Counted from the stretch's first letter, positions 43,201-51,719 are shown. The stretch: 64,000 bases of DNA from Streptosporangium sp. NBC_01495 (GCF_036250735.1 NZ_CP109430.1:10540001-10604000), one strand, 5' to 3'. Numbers and translations are program-made. Notes: generated by a model not told the origin, from the letters alone.

Positions 43201-43337
43201 CGGCGGCGGACCGGGCGCTGGCGCGCGTGCACGAGCTCGCCGACGAGGTGGACGACTGGGCGGGGCGGTCGCTGCGCAAGCACCTGGAGTCGATCGGCGG
43301 ACACGCCCGTGCCCCGCTCTCCCGAGGTGCCGGATGA
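40245..43337 (+). CDS. SARP regulator with NB-ARC and TPR domains (AfsR-like)
   Basis: The 1030-residue activator begins MEFRVLG from a GTG, six bases after AGGAG. Earlier TTG 40209 and ATG 40239 lack good spacing. It has a winged-helix DNA-binding domain (about 1-90), BTAD (about 95-245), an NB-ARC ATPase with Walker A GRAGIGKT (312-319) and Walker B LIVLDDA (about 392-398), and C-terminal TPR repeats from about 700 to 1000. SARPs switch on antibiotic operons; the TPR part can bind peptides or proteins. With the secreted peptide gene just upstream, it may sense that peptide, which is inference. Confidence 0.94.
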   Translation: MEFRVLGALEVTASGRQLDLGGSRQQIVLAVLILNANHSVTLDRLVEAIYDDDPPATSRAQVQICISALRRLFSAHGHPEMIVTTRQGYVLRVPADAIDARRFESLVSRARKARNGRCYQEAIQHYRDALALWRGPALEGIESRLVRSLASWAAEQRITANEDCVQLELDLGRHHELVGELVRLVREHPLREGLIGQLMLALYRSGRQAEALQAYRDARQLIVEELGIEPNERLQQLEAAILTSEELLDPHPPPAEVPVESRARAPSVPGMLPADIADFIGRQEQIDVIRRRLTVPLDGAGRFAVPIVTVAGRAGIGKTTVAVHAAHSIASHFPDGQLYADLHGGVSRPVNPMQVLDRFLRAFGVSGTALPETLAERAEMYRMLLADRRVLIVLDDAASESQVLPLLPGNPTSAVIATSRGRLGGLAGATTVDVDLFDSAQSIEMLSRIAGAERVRSEPESAAALAELCCYLPLALRIAGARLAARPHWTVEQLVDRLADEARRLDELKHGGMGIRASLALTYEGISEQARCLFRRLAILHSHIFSAWTGTALLDQPLADAQDLLDDLADAQLVEVVGTGRNVGVQYRFHDLIRVYARERLAEEEPPAERTAALARVLRSLHCLTQAARNREYGPPGGPHLLSEIKSPLPAELVERLVAEPIAWFERERPVLLAGIRQAAQAGFAELCWRMAMNAEAFFELRVYLDDWRETNEIALEAARNGGDERGQAEMLCVRGALAQTEQRFDDARRDYMAALPLFEKTGDVLQVARSRRNLAFLERMNGQLEAAAGHLRQALAIFVEIGDQISAAHTLDNLAAVRAECGDIDDAKIMLAEALVRGKSGGSRRVISQVLHRMGRVHLQAEEFALAAGAFEEALTLVEEMGDGIGESFALHGLGIAQLRRGKPAEAESLLRRALTTAESSQHRLAEAHALSGLGELAIVTEQFGDAVGRLRKAVTLFRQVRVPLSEAQTLIMLSEVLQALGDDSAADRALARVHELADEVDDWAGRSLRKHLESIGGHARAPLSRGAG

Positions 43338-43517
43338 CGGGGCGGGCCACCCGCTCCGGCTCGGCGCCCCCGGACCACGCGGGGGGACCGACCGGTACGT
43401 GCCGCCCGTGGCCGGGCGACACGCGGGTGGAGGCGAAGGGGCCTGATCGGGCACCGCCGTGACGGACGACCGGCCTCGTCGCGGCGCGGGTGCGGTCAGC
43501 GGCGCCGTGCGCGAACG

Positions 43518-44057
43518 CTACTTCGGTTCGTAGACGAGCACGATGATGCCCGAGGCGAAGGTGGTGGACTTCACCAGCCCCAGGTGGGTCGTGTCGATCC
43601 CGTCGAAGATCCGCTGGCCGCTTCCGGCGAGGACGGGGAACATCCAGAGGTGGTACTCGTCCACAAGCTTGTGCTCAAGAAGCAGCCGGTCGAGCTCGCC
43701 GGTCCCGTACTTCAGGATGTTCTGACCGGGCTGCTCCTTCAGCTTCGTGATCCCCTGGGCGACGTCACCCTCGATGATCGTGGCGTTCCAGGTGGCCTCC
43801 TTCAGGGTGGTGGAGGCGACGTACTTGGGAAGGGCGTTCATCCGGCCGGCGTCCTCGTCCCCGGCCTCCTCCATCTTCGGCCAGACCTGCGCGAACGCCT
43901 CGTAGGTCACGCGACCCAGCAGGAGGGCGTCGGAAGCGGCGAAGAGGGACTCACCGTACGCCGCGTGCTCCTTGTCCCAGTACGGTGAGCCCCACTTCTC
44001 CGGCGACCCGATAACTCCATCCAGCGTCACGAACGTCGACTCGATGAGCTTTCGCAT
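43518..44057 (-). CDS. Dihydrofolate reductase/RibD-like protein
   Basis: The 179-residue protein has the RibD C-terminal/DHFR-like fold (STFVTLDGVIGSPEKW, ALLLGRVTYEAF, LKYGTGELDRLLLEHKLVDEY). Such proteins bind NADPH; actinomycetes have many copies with unknown substrates. The 180-bp gap from the SARP gene and the opposite strand make this likely to be outside the enediyne cluster. No oddities. Confidence 0.88.
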   Translation of the reverse strand: MRKLIESTFVTLDGVIGSPEKWGSPYWDKEHAAYGESLFAASDALLLGRVTYEAFAQVWPKMEEAGDEDAGRMNALPKYVASTTLKEATWNATIIEGDVAQGITKLKEQPGQNILKYGTGELDRLLLEHKLVDEYHLWMFPVLAGSGQRIFDGIDTTHLGLVKSTTFASGIIVLVYEPK

Positions 44058-44949
44058 TCATCCTGCCCTTCATTTCGGTTGGTCCATTGCGGCGAGTGTC
44101 CACTCGTCCCGTGCTCAGGGTAATAAATTTCCTGGACACTTCACGCGGCTTTTGACACCCTCTTCCCCTATCCGGGCGGAGAATGTGCCGAGCGTCCCGA
44201 ACCCGCTTCGTGGCGCGGGCGTCAAGGCGCGGTCGAACGGCGGGCGGACGATTGGGCACCACGGGTGCCGGCGATTCATTCGCGCAGGTCGCGGCACTGA
44301 CAGGCGGTTATCCGGCGCGAATCCCGAAGTCGTGAGGCCGGATCCCCCGGCGGCCCGCTCCGCTTTCCGCCGGTTCGCCGGTGTTCTCGGAGAGCCCCGA
44401 CACGCGACTTGACCCGCCCGGCTGACTGCCCGGCACTCGCGGAGTCCCCAAGGCGATCCAGAAACGGTCAGGAAATGAAAAACATGGACACTAGGGGACA
44501 GTCATACTATTCCATGCAGTTATCACGTGCACGCGTCTTATCGAGCGGCGGACGCGGCCGGGCAGAACCTGGTCTCCAGACTGTCCGGGACGCACTCGAC
44601 GCCATAGGTGAGCCCCGCTTCGGTGAGGACGAGAAGGGCTCCCGCGCCGGGAAATAGATTTCGCGGCACGGCGATGGACGCCGCGGACCACGCGCTCGGC
44701 GCCCGATTCCTCGACCGCGGAGCGGAGCGGCCGACGTCACCCGCGAGGCACCTCGAAGGGGCCGTGAAAAACGGCTGGGCCGGTGGCGGAGCGACCTGCG
44801 GGCGGCGGTGCGGCCCCGGTGCGGCCCCGGCGCGGCGGGCCGGACGGAGCGGGCGCGGTGGGACGGCCGCCGACGACGGCCCGGTCGCAACCGTGACCGG
44901 ACGGCCTTCCCGATCATGGAAAATGGGAAGTCTGCCCGGGGCATTGGGA
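44058..44949. other. Gene-poor stretch at the edge of a tRNA-Lys-linked segment
   Basis: No supported gene is visible in about 890 bp. Open frames here lack family resemblance. Base composition is mixed: A/T-rich around 44,460-44,540, then very GC-rich low-complexity sequence at 44,790-44,870. It may be remnant DNA left from an element. Confidence 0.4.
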
Positions 44950-44987
44950 TAGGGCGCCTGGGCCCCGAACCTACGGATCAAAAGTCC
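44950..44987 (-). repeat. Partial copy of the tRNA-Lys 3' half
   Basis: tagggcgcctggg (44950-44962) and gaacctacggat plus aaaagtcc (44967-44987) match the acceptor arm and anticodon region of the tRNA-Lys at 47601-47676, in the same orientation, with about 12 bases of the T-arm missing. This is the expected remnant of an attachment site for an element inserted in the tRNA. Confidence 0.72.
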
Positions 44988-44995
44988 AGGGCCTC

Positions 44996-45241
44996 ATGAT
45001 CGCGGGAGTCGGGTTGATCACGCATTATGGAGGGATGGCGCTACTACCTTCCCCCGGTCGCGGTCGGCGACCCGGTCCCACGAGCTTCTGGCAGGCCTAC
45101 GCGATCACGGCGGTGTCCTTCTTCGTACTGGCGATCGTCGCCGCCGCTCTCGACGTTCGTGCCGCGGCCATGGTCTGCTACGCCCTGTGCGCCGCATACA
45201 CCCTGCGCTTCTGCCTCCACTACGCCCGTCGTCAGACATGA
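44996..45241 (+). CDS. Small hypothetical membrane protein
   Basis: The 81-residue frame has two hydrophobic segments (AYAITAVSFFVLAIVAAAL and AAMVCYALCAAYTLRF) and a basic tail. No family is recognised. The ATG at 44996 directly follows the tRNA remnant; ATG 45035 is another start, although its GGAGGG is too close. It may be a real but minor element-borne gene. Confidence 0.4.
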   Translation: MIAGVGLITHYGGMALLPSPGRGRRPGPTSFWQAYAITAVSFFVLAIVAAALDVRAAAMVCYALCAAYTLRFCLHYARRQT

Positions 45242-45265
45242 GATCGCTCACCGCCGCGTGCCGCG

Positions 45266-45400
45266 GGCCGTACGACCTGCGGCACGCGGCGGTCTCACCG
45301 TGGCTCAACGCCGGAGTCCACGCGCCGGAGGTGGCGGAACGGGCGAGCCACGGGGGAATCTCAGATCGACAAATTGCCCCGCCTCCGTACCCGCGGTGAC
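45266..45400 (+). pseudogene. Tyrosine integrase C-terminal fragment (copy A)
   Basis: The stretch PYDLRHAAVSPWLNAGVHAP matches the catalytic box of phage/AICE tyrosine recombinases (Arg and His of RHAA). The sequence after AERASH diverges and ends at 45400. Only about 30 residues of the enzyme remain. It is about 90% identical in DNA to copy B at 47187. Confidence 0.7.
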
Positions 45401-45421
45401 GTAGGCGGGGGCTGAGCTGAG

Positions 45422-46933
45422 TTACGGTGCGTTGAACCCCAAGGTGTAGGGGCCGAAGCCGCTGGAGGAGACCACCTGGTAGCGGTAGAGGCCGGCCGGG
45501 CCGGTGTAGGCGAGTTGCTCAAGGGGATTCACGCCCTCAGCGGCGGCGACGTTGCGCCAGGTCGAGCCGGTCTGCTTTTGCAGGTATAGATCGAAGTCGG
45601 CGCCCGGATTGGTCTCCAGACAGCCGGAATGGGTGCCTCTGGCGATCGACTGATAGCCCAGGGCGGGCGTCTGGGCGGCGGTCTGACCGCTGGCCAGGAT
45701 GCCGGTGGACTCCCTCTGGTAGCCGGTGCAGGTACCCGTGCTCACAGCGGGGGGATTGCCCGCGGTGGTTTGCAGGGACAAGTCGTAAGCGGTGAGGACC
45801 GGACCGATCGGCTGGAAGTAGGTGGTGCCGCCCAAGCTGCAGTCGCCCGAGCCGCCGGAGGCGATCCCCTGGGCCTGGTCGACGGAGATGAAGGCGCCGC
45901 CCGAATCGCCGGATTCGGCGCAGGCGTTGGTGCGGGTCAGCCCGAAGACGTTGCCCTGGGGATAGGTGACGCTGGCATCGCGCTGCTGGATGAGGCCGCA
46001 GTGCCAGTCGGTGGTGGAACCGGACCGGCAGACCGAGGCGCCCTCGACGGCCACTTTGGCACTGACGACGGGCACGGTGCCGCCCTCACCGTTGTCCACC
46101 GCCGGCTTCGACGTCCAGTTGGCGTTGACGGCGACCCAGGCGTAGTCGTTGGTCGGGAAGGCAGATGCCTGGAAGACGCCTTGGGCGATCCGGTTGAAGC
46201 CGGTGGTGGTCTGGCCCGGCTTGCCGCAGTGGCCGGCGGTGATGAAACCGTTCTGGGTACCTTTGAACACGGGGAAGCCGATCGAGCAGCGGGTGGTGTC
46301 ACCGACGTAGTAGGTCTGCCCGCCCACCAGGTCATACAGGGGCCGGGGCTGCTCGTTGGACGGCAGCACGACCACCACGGCCTTATCCACCCCAGCACCC
46401 TCGACGAGGGTCTCGGCCGCCTCGGGTTTCGGGGCGAGGACGACGACCCTGTTGGTCTTCGCATCGACGTAGCGCACGCTGGCCACTATCGGCCGCATGG
46501 GCAGAGCCTGGTCGAGCTTCTTCTTGATCGAGGCGAGGTGGGCCAGTGGCCAGGTGACGACCTCGGCTTTGGCGCCCGCGGCGAGGATCTGGGGAATGTC
46601 GGCGATGCTGGTGGTGGCCACCACCAGGTTCTGCGCGGTGGTTCCCCTGAACCAGGCGCCGCCGAAACGGGCACCGAGCGCTCTCTGAAGTCGCGGCACG
46701 ACCGGTGTCATGCGGGCCTCGTTGAGCAGGCGGGTCTGGGCTTGCGCCGCAGTGAGACCCAGGTCGCGCTGGAGTGCCGCCAGCATGCCCGGCGGCGGTT
46801 TCAGCGCGGCCAAGGTGGTCACCGCGGCGGTGGGGCTCACCGTCTGGCGTTCGGCGCCGGCTGGGACCACGGTCAGGGTGAGTGCGATGATTGCTAGGAC
46901 GTATCCCGTGGTAACGGCGTGTCTGCGGGACAT
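45422..46933 (-). CDS. Secreted S1 (streptogrisin-like) protease with C-terminal domain
   Basis: The 503-residue precursor has a signal peptide (HAVTTGYVLAIIALTLTVVPAGA) and an alpha-lytic-type propeptide. The chymotrypsin-fold catalytic domain has His in FITAGHCG, Asp in TNDYAWV and Ser in SGDSGG, and Cys pairs are visible. A C-terminal pre-peptidase-like beta domain (DFDLYLQKQTG through SGFGPYTLGF) follows. It would be a secreted digestive protease. The ATG at 46933 follows GAGGAGGG. It lies inside the tRNA-Lys-bounded segment, so it may be element cargo. Confidence 0.92.
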   Translation of the reverse strand: MSRRHAVTTGYVLAIIALTLTVVPAGAERQTVSPTAAVTTLAALKPPPGMLAALQRDLGLTAAQAQTRLLNEARMTPVVPRLQRALGARFGGAWFRGTTAQNLVVATTSIADIPQILAAGAKAEVVTWPLAHLASIKKKLDQALPMRPIVASVRYVDAKTNRVVVLAPKPEAAETLVEGAGVDKAVVVVLPSNEQPRPLYDLVGGQTYYVGDTTRCSIGFPVFKGTQNGFITAGHCGKPGQTTTGFNRIAQGVFQASAFPTNDYAWVAVNANWTSKPAVDNGEGGTVPVVSAKVAVEGASVCRSGSTTDWHCGLIQQRDASVTYPQGNVFGLTRTNACAESGDSGGAFISVDQAQGIASGGSGDCSLGGTTYFQPIGPVLTAYDLSLQTTAGNPPAVSTGTCTGYQRESTGILASGQTAAQTPALGYQSIARGTHSGCLETNPGADFDLYLQKQTGSTWRNVAAAEGVNPLEQLAYTGPAGLYRYQVVSSSGFGPYTLGFNAP

Positions 46934-47186
46934 GGATCCCTCCTCGACCTCGGCTTTCAAAGCATGAGGGGAGAACGCCCCATATCACTGGTTGATCATG
47001 TGATGCGGGCAACACCAACTTAAATCAGCCGACACCGTTCAAGGCTGCAGAAGCCGCGCGCCACGCAGGCGCTGATTTCCCACCGATCTGTTGGCGCACC
47101 CTACGAACAACAACGGGTGTTCACCAAACCGGGTCGACTCCACTTACGCCTTCACCCCGGATCAGGTCGTTTCACCGCCGGCGCGT

Positions 47187-47354
47187 CGGCCGTACGACCT
47201 GCGGCACGCGGCGGTCTCCCTCTGGCTCAACGCCGGAGTCCACCCGCCGGAAGTGGCGGAGCGGGCGGGGCACCGGGCGGACGTGCTTCTCAAGGTCTAC
47301 GCCAGGTGCATCGACGGCCGGCACGAGGTGGCCAACAAGCGGCTCACGACGTGA
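47187..47354 (+). pseudogene. Tyrosine integrase C-terminal fragment (copy B)
   Basis: YDLRHAAVSLWLNAGVHPPE followed by VAERAGHRADVLLKVYARCI is the end of a tyrosine recombinase, with the catalytic RHAA, a GH box and the Tyr in LLKVYARCI. The upstream part of the protein is missing. Its 3' end lies 246 bp from the tRNA-Lys 3' end, the usual place of an integrase next to its attachment site. Confidence 0.8.
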
Positions 47355-47600
47355 CATCCCTGACGGCAGGACACGAAGGACCCCGGGCATCCCTCGGGGG
47401 TCCTTCGTCGTGTGGGCTCCGCTGCCCCCGGAATCGTTCCGCGAGCTTCCGGAACGCTCGTGCTGACCTGGGCAAACGCCGGTGGTCCCATTTCGCGTAT
47501 GTTCCGGGACCACCGGCAGTGGGCTGCAGCCAGCTGCATATGCCGGGAAAGATCGACAAGGACAAAGGCCCAGGTCAGGGCCTAAGTTCCTGATCGGGAG

Positions 47601-47676
47601 TGGTAGGGCGCCTGGGACTCGAACCCAGAACCTACGGATTAAAAGTCCGCAGCTCTAACCATTGAGCTAACGCCCC
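47601..47676 (-). tRNA. tRNA-Lys (anticodon TTT)
   Basis: A full 76-nt cloverleaf including encoded CCA. Anticodon loop CTTTTAA, T-arm GGGTTCGAGTCCC, D-arm GCTCAATGGTTAGAGC. The first acceptor pair is a G-T wobble. It is the likely integration target of the decayed element to its left. Confidence 0.96.
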
Positions 47677-47792
47677 GCAGGTGACAGCGTACCGAGGATA
47701 GTGTCCACTAACGTCCGTCGCCAGGCCCATTCATGGTCATCTGTTTGCGGAACACCCGGTGGGGGGCGGGAGCGGCTCCTAGAGTGGCAGGC

Positions 47793-48416
47793 ATGACGAG
47801 CTCGGGGCTTGAGCCCGCCCTTACCTCCCATGTCTCCACGCGCCCAGGGTATGTCGTGGTCGACGTGGAGACCACAGGTTTCTCGCCGTCGAGGGGAGAC
47901 CGGATCTGCGAGATCGCGCTCGTCTCGCTGGACGCCCGGGGCGAGACCGTGGACGAGTGGCATTCGCTGGTCAACCCCCGGCGCGGCACCGGGGCCGTCC
48001 ACGTCCACGGGATCACCAACGCGATGGTCCAGAGCGCGCCGGTGATCGAGGAACTCCTGGACGAGATCTGGCGGCGGGTCGCCGGCCGGGTCCTGGTGGC
48101 GCACAACGCCTCCTTCGACCTGCGCTTCCTCCGGAGCCTTCCCGGCAGCGAGTGGGTGACCGAGACCCTGTGCACGCAGCGGCTGGCACCCGCCTTCATC
48201 CCCGACGGCAGATGGACGCTCGCCGCGTGCTGCGAGCGCGCCGGCATCCCGCTCCTCGGGGCCCACGCCGCGCTGGCCGACGCCCGCGCCAGTGCCGAGC
48301 TGTTCCGCTCCTACCTCCGTACGGGCGTCTCCTGGGAGGAGGAGCTCGGCCGGGCGGCCCAGGCCCCCGAGTGGCGTCCCTGCGGGCTGCCCCAGCGGCA
48401 CCCCCGCCGGCGATGA
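47793..48416 (+). CDS. DnaQ-like 3'-5' exonuclease
   Basis: The 207-residue protein has the exonuclease motifs of the DEDDh family: Exo I VVDVETTG, Exo II VAHNASFDLRFL, and Exo III HAALADARASAELF. It resembles the proofreading epsilon-like exonucleases of actinomycetes. ATG 47793 is preferred over a longer start at 47733 because the extra residues look non-coding. Its end is part of a direct repeat shared with the neighbouring gene. Confidence 0.9.
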   Translation: MTSSGLEPALTSHVSTRPGYVVVDVETTGFSPSRGDRICEIALVSLDARGETVDEWHSLVNPRRGTGAVHVHGITNAMVQSAPVIEELLDEIWRRVAGRVLVAHNASFDLRFLRSLPGSEWVTETLCTQRLAPAFIPDGRWTLAACCERAGIPLLGAHAALADARASAELFRSYLRTGVSWEEELGRAAQAPEWRPCGLPQRHPRRR

Positions 48417-48511
48417 ACCCCGGAGCGGGTCAGCTTTTCCAGACTCCGGCCGCCGGCATGAGCGGAACCGGCGGCACCCCCGCCGGCGATGAGCCTCGGA
48501 GCGGGTCAGCG
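48390..48511. repeat. 41-bp direct repeat spanning two gene ends
   Basis: A segment containing gcggcacccccgccggcgatga and gcgggtcagc occurs twice (about 48397-48437 and 48471-48511). The first copy includes the exonuclease stop and the second reaches the stop of the convergent acyl-CoA dehydrogenase. Confidence 0.8.
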
Positions 48512-49663
48512 GTAGGCGGGGATACCGGTCAGGGCCTCGCCGAGCACGAGCGTGTGGATCTCCTCGGTCCCCTCGTAGGTCAGGACGCTCTCCAGGTTGT
48601 TCATGTGCCGGATCACCGGATACTCCAGCGTGATGCCGTTGCCCCCCAGGATGGAGCGCGCCTGGCGGGCGATGTCCAGGGCGGCGCGGACGTTGGCGAG
48701 CTTGCCGAAGCTGACCTGGTGCGGGGTGAGGGTTCCCGCGTCCTTGAGGCGGCCCAGGTGGAGGGCGGTGAGCTGTGACTGCCCCACGCCGACGTACATC
48801 CAGGCGAGTTTCTCCTGGGTCAGCTGGAAACCGCCGATCGGCCTGCCGAACTGGACGCGGGAGGTGGAGTAGTCGACGGCCGACTCCAGGCAGGCGCGGG
48901 CGGCGCCCACCACGCCCCACACGATGCCGAAACGAGCCTCGGACAGGCACGACAGCGGGCCCTTCAGGCCACGCACCTCCGGCAGCACGGCGGACGCGGG
49001 CAGGCGGACGTCGTCGAAGTACAGCGACGAGGTCACCGAGGCCCGCAGGGACATCTTCCGGTGGATCTCCGGGGCGCTGAAGCCCGGGGTGTCCGTGGGC
49101 ACCACGAAGCCGCGGACGCCGTCCTCGGTCTGCGCCCAGACCACGGCGACGTCGGCGACGGAGCCGTTGGTGATCCACATCTTGGAGCCGTTGAGGATCC
49201 AGTCGCCCGAGAGGTCCTGCTTGGCGTGGGTGCGCATGCCCGAGGGATCGGAGCCCTGGTCGGGCTCGGTCAGGCCGAAGCAGCCGATCGCCTCGCCCGC
49301 GGCCATCCGGGGGAGCCACTCGTCCTTCTGCTCCGCGGAGCCGTACTTCCAGATCGGGAACATCGCGAGCGAGCCCTGCACGGACACGAACGACCGCAGC
49401 CCGGAGTCCCCCGCCTCCAGCTCGCGGCAGGCCACGCCGTACGAGACGGCGTCGAGGCCCGCGCAGCCGTACCCCTCCAGATGCATGCCCAGCACGCCGA
49501 GCGAGCCGAGGGCCGGGGCGAGCTCGCGGGCGGGGAAGGCGGCCTCCTCGAACCAGTCGCCGATGTGGGGGAGGATCCGGTCCGCGACGAATCCCCGTAC
49601 GGTGTCGCGGATGAGGCGCTGCTCCGCTCCGAGCGTGTCGTCGACGCGCAGAAGATCGTCCAT
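48506..49663 (-). CDS. Acyl-CoA dehydrogenase (glutaryl-CoA type)
   Basis: The 385-residue flavoenzyme has ACAD signatures CFGLTEPDQGSDP, KMWITNGS, and near the end ILGGNGITLEYPVIRHM with YEGTEEIHTLVLG. The catalytic base Glu is in YEGTEEI. It matches glutaryl-CoA dehydrogenase best, an enzyme of lysine/tryptophan breakdown that oxidises and decarboxylates glutaryl-CoA. The ATG at 49663 has a GGGAAT-type site. Housekeeping context. Confidence 0.9.
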   Translation of the reverse strand: MDDLLRVDDTLGAEQRLIRDTVRGFVADRILPHIGDWFEEAAFPARELAPALGSLGVLGMHLEGYGCAGLDAVSYGVACRELEAGDSGLRSFVSVQGSLAMFPIWKYGSAEQKDEWLPRMAAGEAIGCFGLTEPDQGSDPSGMRTHAKQDLSGDWILNGSKMWITNGSVADVAVVWAQTEDGVRGFVVPTDTPGFSAPEIHRKMSLRASVTSSLYFDDVRLPASAVLPEVRGLKGPLSCLSEARFGIVWGVVGAARACLESAVDYSTSRVQFGRPIGGFQLTQEKLAWMYVGVGQSQLTALHLGRLKDAGTLTPHQVSFGKLANVRAALDIARQARSILGGNGITLEYPVIRHMNNLESVLTYEGTEEIHTLVLGEALTGIPAYR

Positions 49664-49816
49664 GAGATTCCCTCTCTCTTCGGCCCTGTCAGGGTATTAC
49701 CGGTGCGGGTGGGACGGAGGTCAGGGTCGCGTACGGCCGTGGGAGGGGTACAGGTCAGGGTCGCGCCAGGGGGAATCCCGATGTGAGGAAGGCCCGCCCT
49801 CGGGCAGTCTGAGGAC

Positions 49817-50254
49817 ATGAACGCAAACGACTTCACCGGCGTCAAGAAGCTCCAGCGGACCAGGGACGGGCGCATCATCGCGGGTGTGGCCTCCGGCCTC
49901 GGACGCTACATCGGGGTGGACCCCAACATCATCCGCGCGGCCCTCGCCGTCGCCACCTTCTTCGGTGGCCTCGGGGTGGCGGTCTACGCGATCGGCTGGG
50001 TGCTCCTGCCCGACGAGAGCAAGGACAGGTCGGTCCTGCAGGACGTGATCGACAAGAACAAGGACAACCCGATCTGGGTGGACGCCAGGGCCAAGGCCGA
50101 GCAGGGCTGGGCCAAGGCCACCAACCAGCACCGCGCGCCGCACGGGCCGGCCCCGGAGTACCCCACCCACCAGACCCCCTTCCCGCCCGTCGCCCCCCAG
50201 GCCCCGTACGGCACGGTGCCGCGGCAGGACGACGACACCCGCCCCCAGGCGTGA
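49817..50254 (+). CDS. PspC-domain membrane protein
   Basis: The 145-residue protein has a PspC domain at the N-terminus (LQRTRDGRIIAGVASGLGRY, then DPNIIRAALAVATFFGG) with one membrane helix and a Pro-rich C-terminal tail. PspC proteins take part in envelope-stress sensing. Its stop abuts the convergent MFS gene end by one base. Confidence 0.9.
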   Translation: MNANDFTGVKKLQRTRDGRIIAGVASGLGRYIGVDPNIIRAALAVATFFGGLGVAVYAIGWVLLPDESKDRSVLQDVIDKNKDNPIWVDARAKAEQGWAKATNQHRAPHGPAPEYPTHQTPFPPVAPQAPYGTVPRQDDDTRPQA

Positions 50255-50255
50255 G

Positions 50256-51551
50256 TCAGGAGGTCGCCTCCGCGCGAACCCTCTCGATGATCTCCCTGCG
50301 GGAACTCCTCCACAGCACGGCCAGCGCGGCCGCCACGACGAGCCCGGTCGCGCCGGCCAGCGCCACCACCAGTTCGGGGCCGAGATGGTCGGCCGCGGCC
50401 CCGCCGACCAGGATGCCGACGCCCTGGGAGGCCAGCAGGCCCGACTGGACCAGGCCGAAGGCCTGTCCCCGCTGCTCGGCGGGGACGCACTGCACGAACG
50501 CGGCGTTGGCCGCGAGCTGGTAGGCCCCGCCCAGGCCTGAGACGAACCACAACAGCAGCACCACAGGAAGCGGTGGCTGCGCGGCGCACAGGATCAGCGG
50601 CGCGCAGGTCAGCATCGCCATCCAGCCCATCGACCGCAACCGGTTCGATGGGCTGACATAGCGGCTGTACAGGAACGCGCCGACGACCGTACCGGTGGGC
50701 ATGGCGCCCATCAGCAGGCCGGTGACCAGCGAGAGCCGCTGGGGATCCCCGGTCAGCTCGGCGGCGTAGGGGGTCGCGATCCCCTCGGGCAGCACGTAGA
50801 AGCCACAGAGCCAGGCGAAGAGCACCAGCGTACGCAGCCGGGGGTCGCCGAAGACCAGCCTGGCGCCGGTGCGGGTCATCGTCCACATCGATGGCCGGTC
50901 CTCGTCGGCGGGGACGGGGGCGGGACGCCGCCGTACCCCCGAGACGATGATGAGCGCGGAGGCCAGGAAGGTCGCCGAGTCCAGCGCCAGCGCGCGGTAC
51001 GGCCCCATTCCCATGATCAGGAAACCGCCGAGGGCGAAGCCGAGCATCTGCGCGCCCTGGTTGGTCATGTTCTGCAGGGCCGAGCCCGCCACATAGCGGT
51101 CGCCTTTGAGTAGATCCGGCAGCAGGGCCGCCCGCGCCGCGGAGAACGGCGCGCTGAGCAGCACCACGCAGAAGACCAGCACGCACAGCATGGCGAACGA
51201 GACGCCGGGAACCGCCATGAGCGCGACCAAAGCGGCCCGGAGCAGGTCACAGGCGATCATGATGCGCCGGCGGGCGTAGCGGTCGGCGAGTCCCGCGAGG
51301 AGCGGTCCGCCGATGATCGGCGGCAGGTAGGTCAGGGCATAGACCGAGGCCGTCGCCAGGGGCGAGTCCGTCCGCTCGAAGACCAGGACGGACAGCGCCA
51401 CTCGTGAGAGCTGGTCGCCGAGGAGGGAAAGCCCCTGGCCGAGCCAGAGCGCGCGGAACTCCCCGATGGCGATGACCTCGCCGTAGGTCGCTTGGCGTTC
51501 CGCCGGACGGCGGTGCCGCCCGGGTAGTCGGCCGGACTTTGTCGCCGCCAT
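50256..51551 (-). CDS. MFS transporter
   Basis: The 431-residue protein has about 12 hydrophobic segments, the GLADRYARRRIMIACD loop between helices 2 and 3 and the signature of the MFS_3/enterobactin-exporter type. It probably exports a drug or metabolite. It lies outside the enediyne cluster and I see no link with it. Start at ATG 51551. Confidence 0.88.
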   Translation of the reverse strand: MAATKSGRLPGRHRRPAERQATYGEVIAIGEFRALWLGQGLSLLGDQLSRVALSVLVFERTDSPLATASVYALTYLPPIIGGPLLAGLADRYARRRIMIACDLLRAALVALMAVPGVSFAMLCVLVFCVVLLSAPFSAARAALLPDLLKGDRYVAGSALQNMTNQGAQMLGFALGGFLIMGMGPYRALALDSATFLASALIIVSGVRRRPAPVPADEDRPSMWTMTRTGARLVFGDPRLRTLVLFAWLCGFYVLPEGIATPYAAELTGDPQRLSLVTGLLMGAMPTGTVVGAFLYSRYVSPSNRLRSMGWMAMLTCAPLILCAAQPPLPVVLLLWFVSGLGGAYQLAANAAFVQCVPAEQRGQAFGLVQSGLLASQGVGILVGGAAADHLGPELVVALAGATGLVVAAALAVLWRSSRREIIERVRAEATS

Positions 51552-51719
51552 AGGACTCCGCTGAGCTCGCAGGCACACTGACTGTGGGTGTTCACTGTGT
51601 AACCTACGGTGCCTGCTGCAGGGCCGACGCGCAACCGAAAGCAATCAAGCGCATGCAAACTGTAATGATAAGCCGCGACATTCCGGAAAGAAGGCCTTTG
51701 ACGTGCTGCGCGGGGTTAC

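Noticed and set aside
44538..44981. Minus-strand 147-codon frame
   Set aside because: It has Pro/Ala/Arg-rich composition, no family, and runs through the tRNA-Lys remnant.
50256..51551. MFS transporter as the enediyne exporter
   Set aside because: It lies 7 kb beyond the cluster among housekeeping genes and past two tRNA-linked segments; no sequence link to the pathway is visible.
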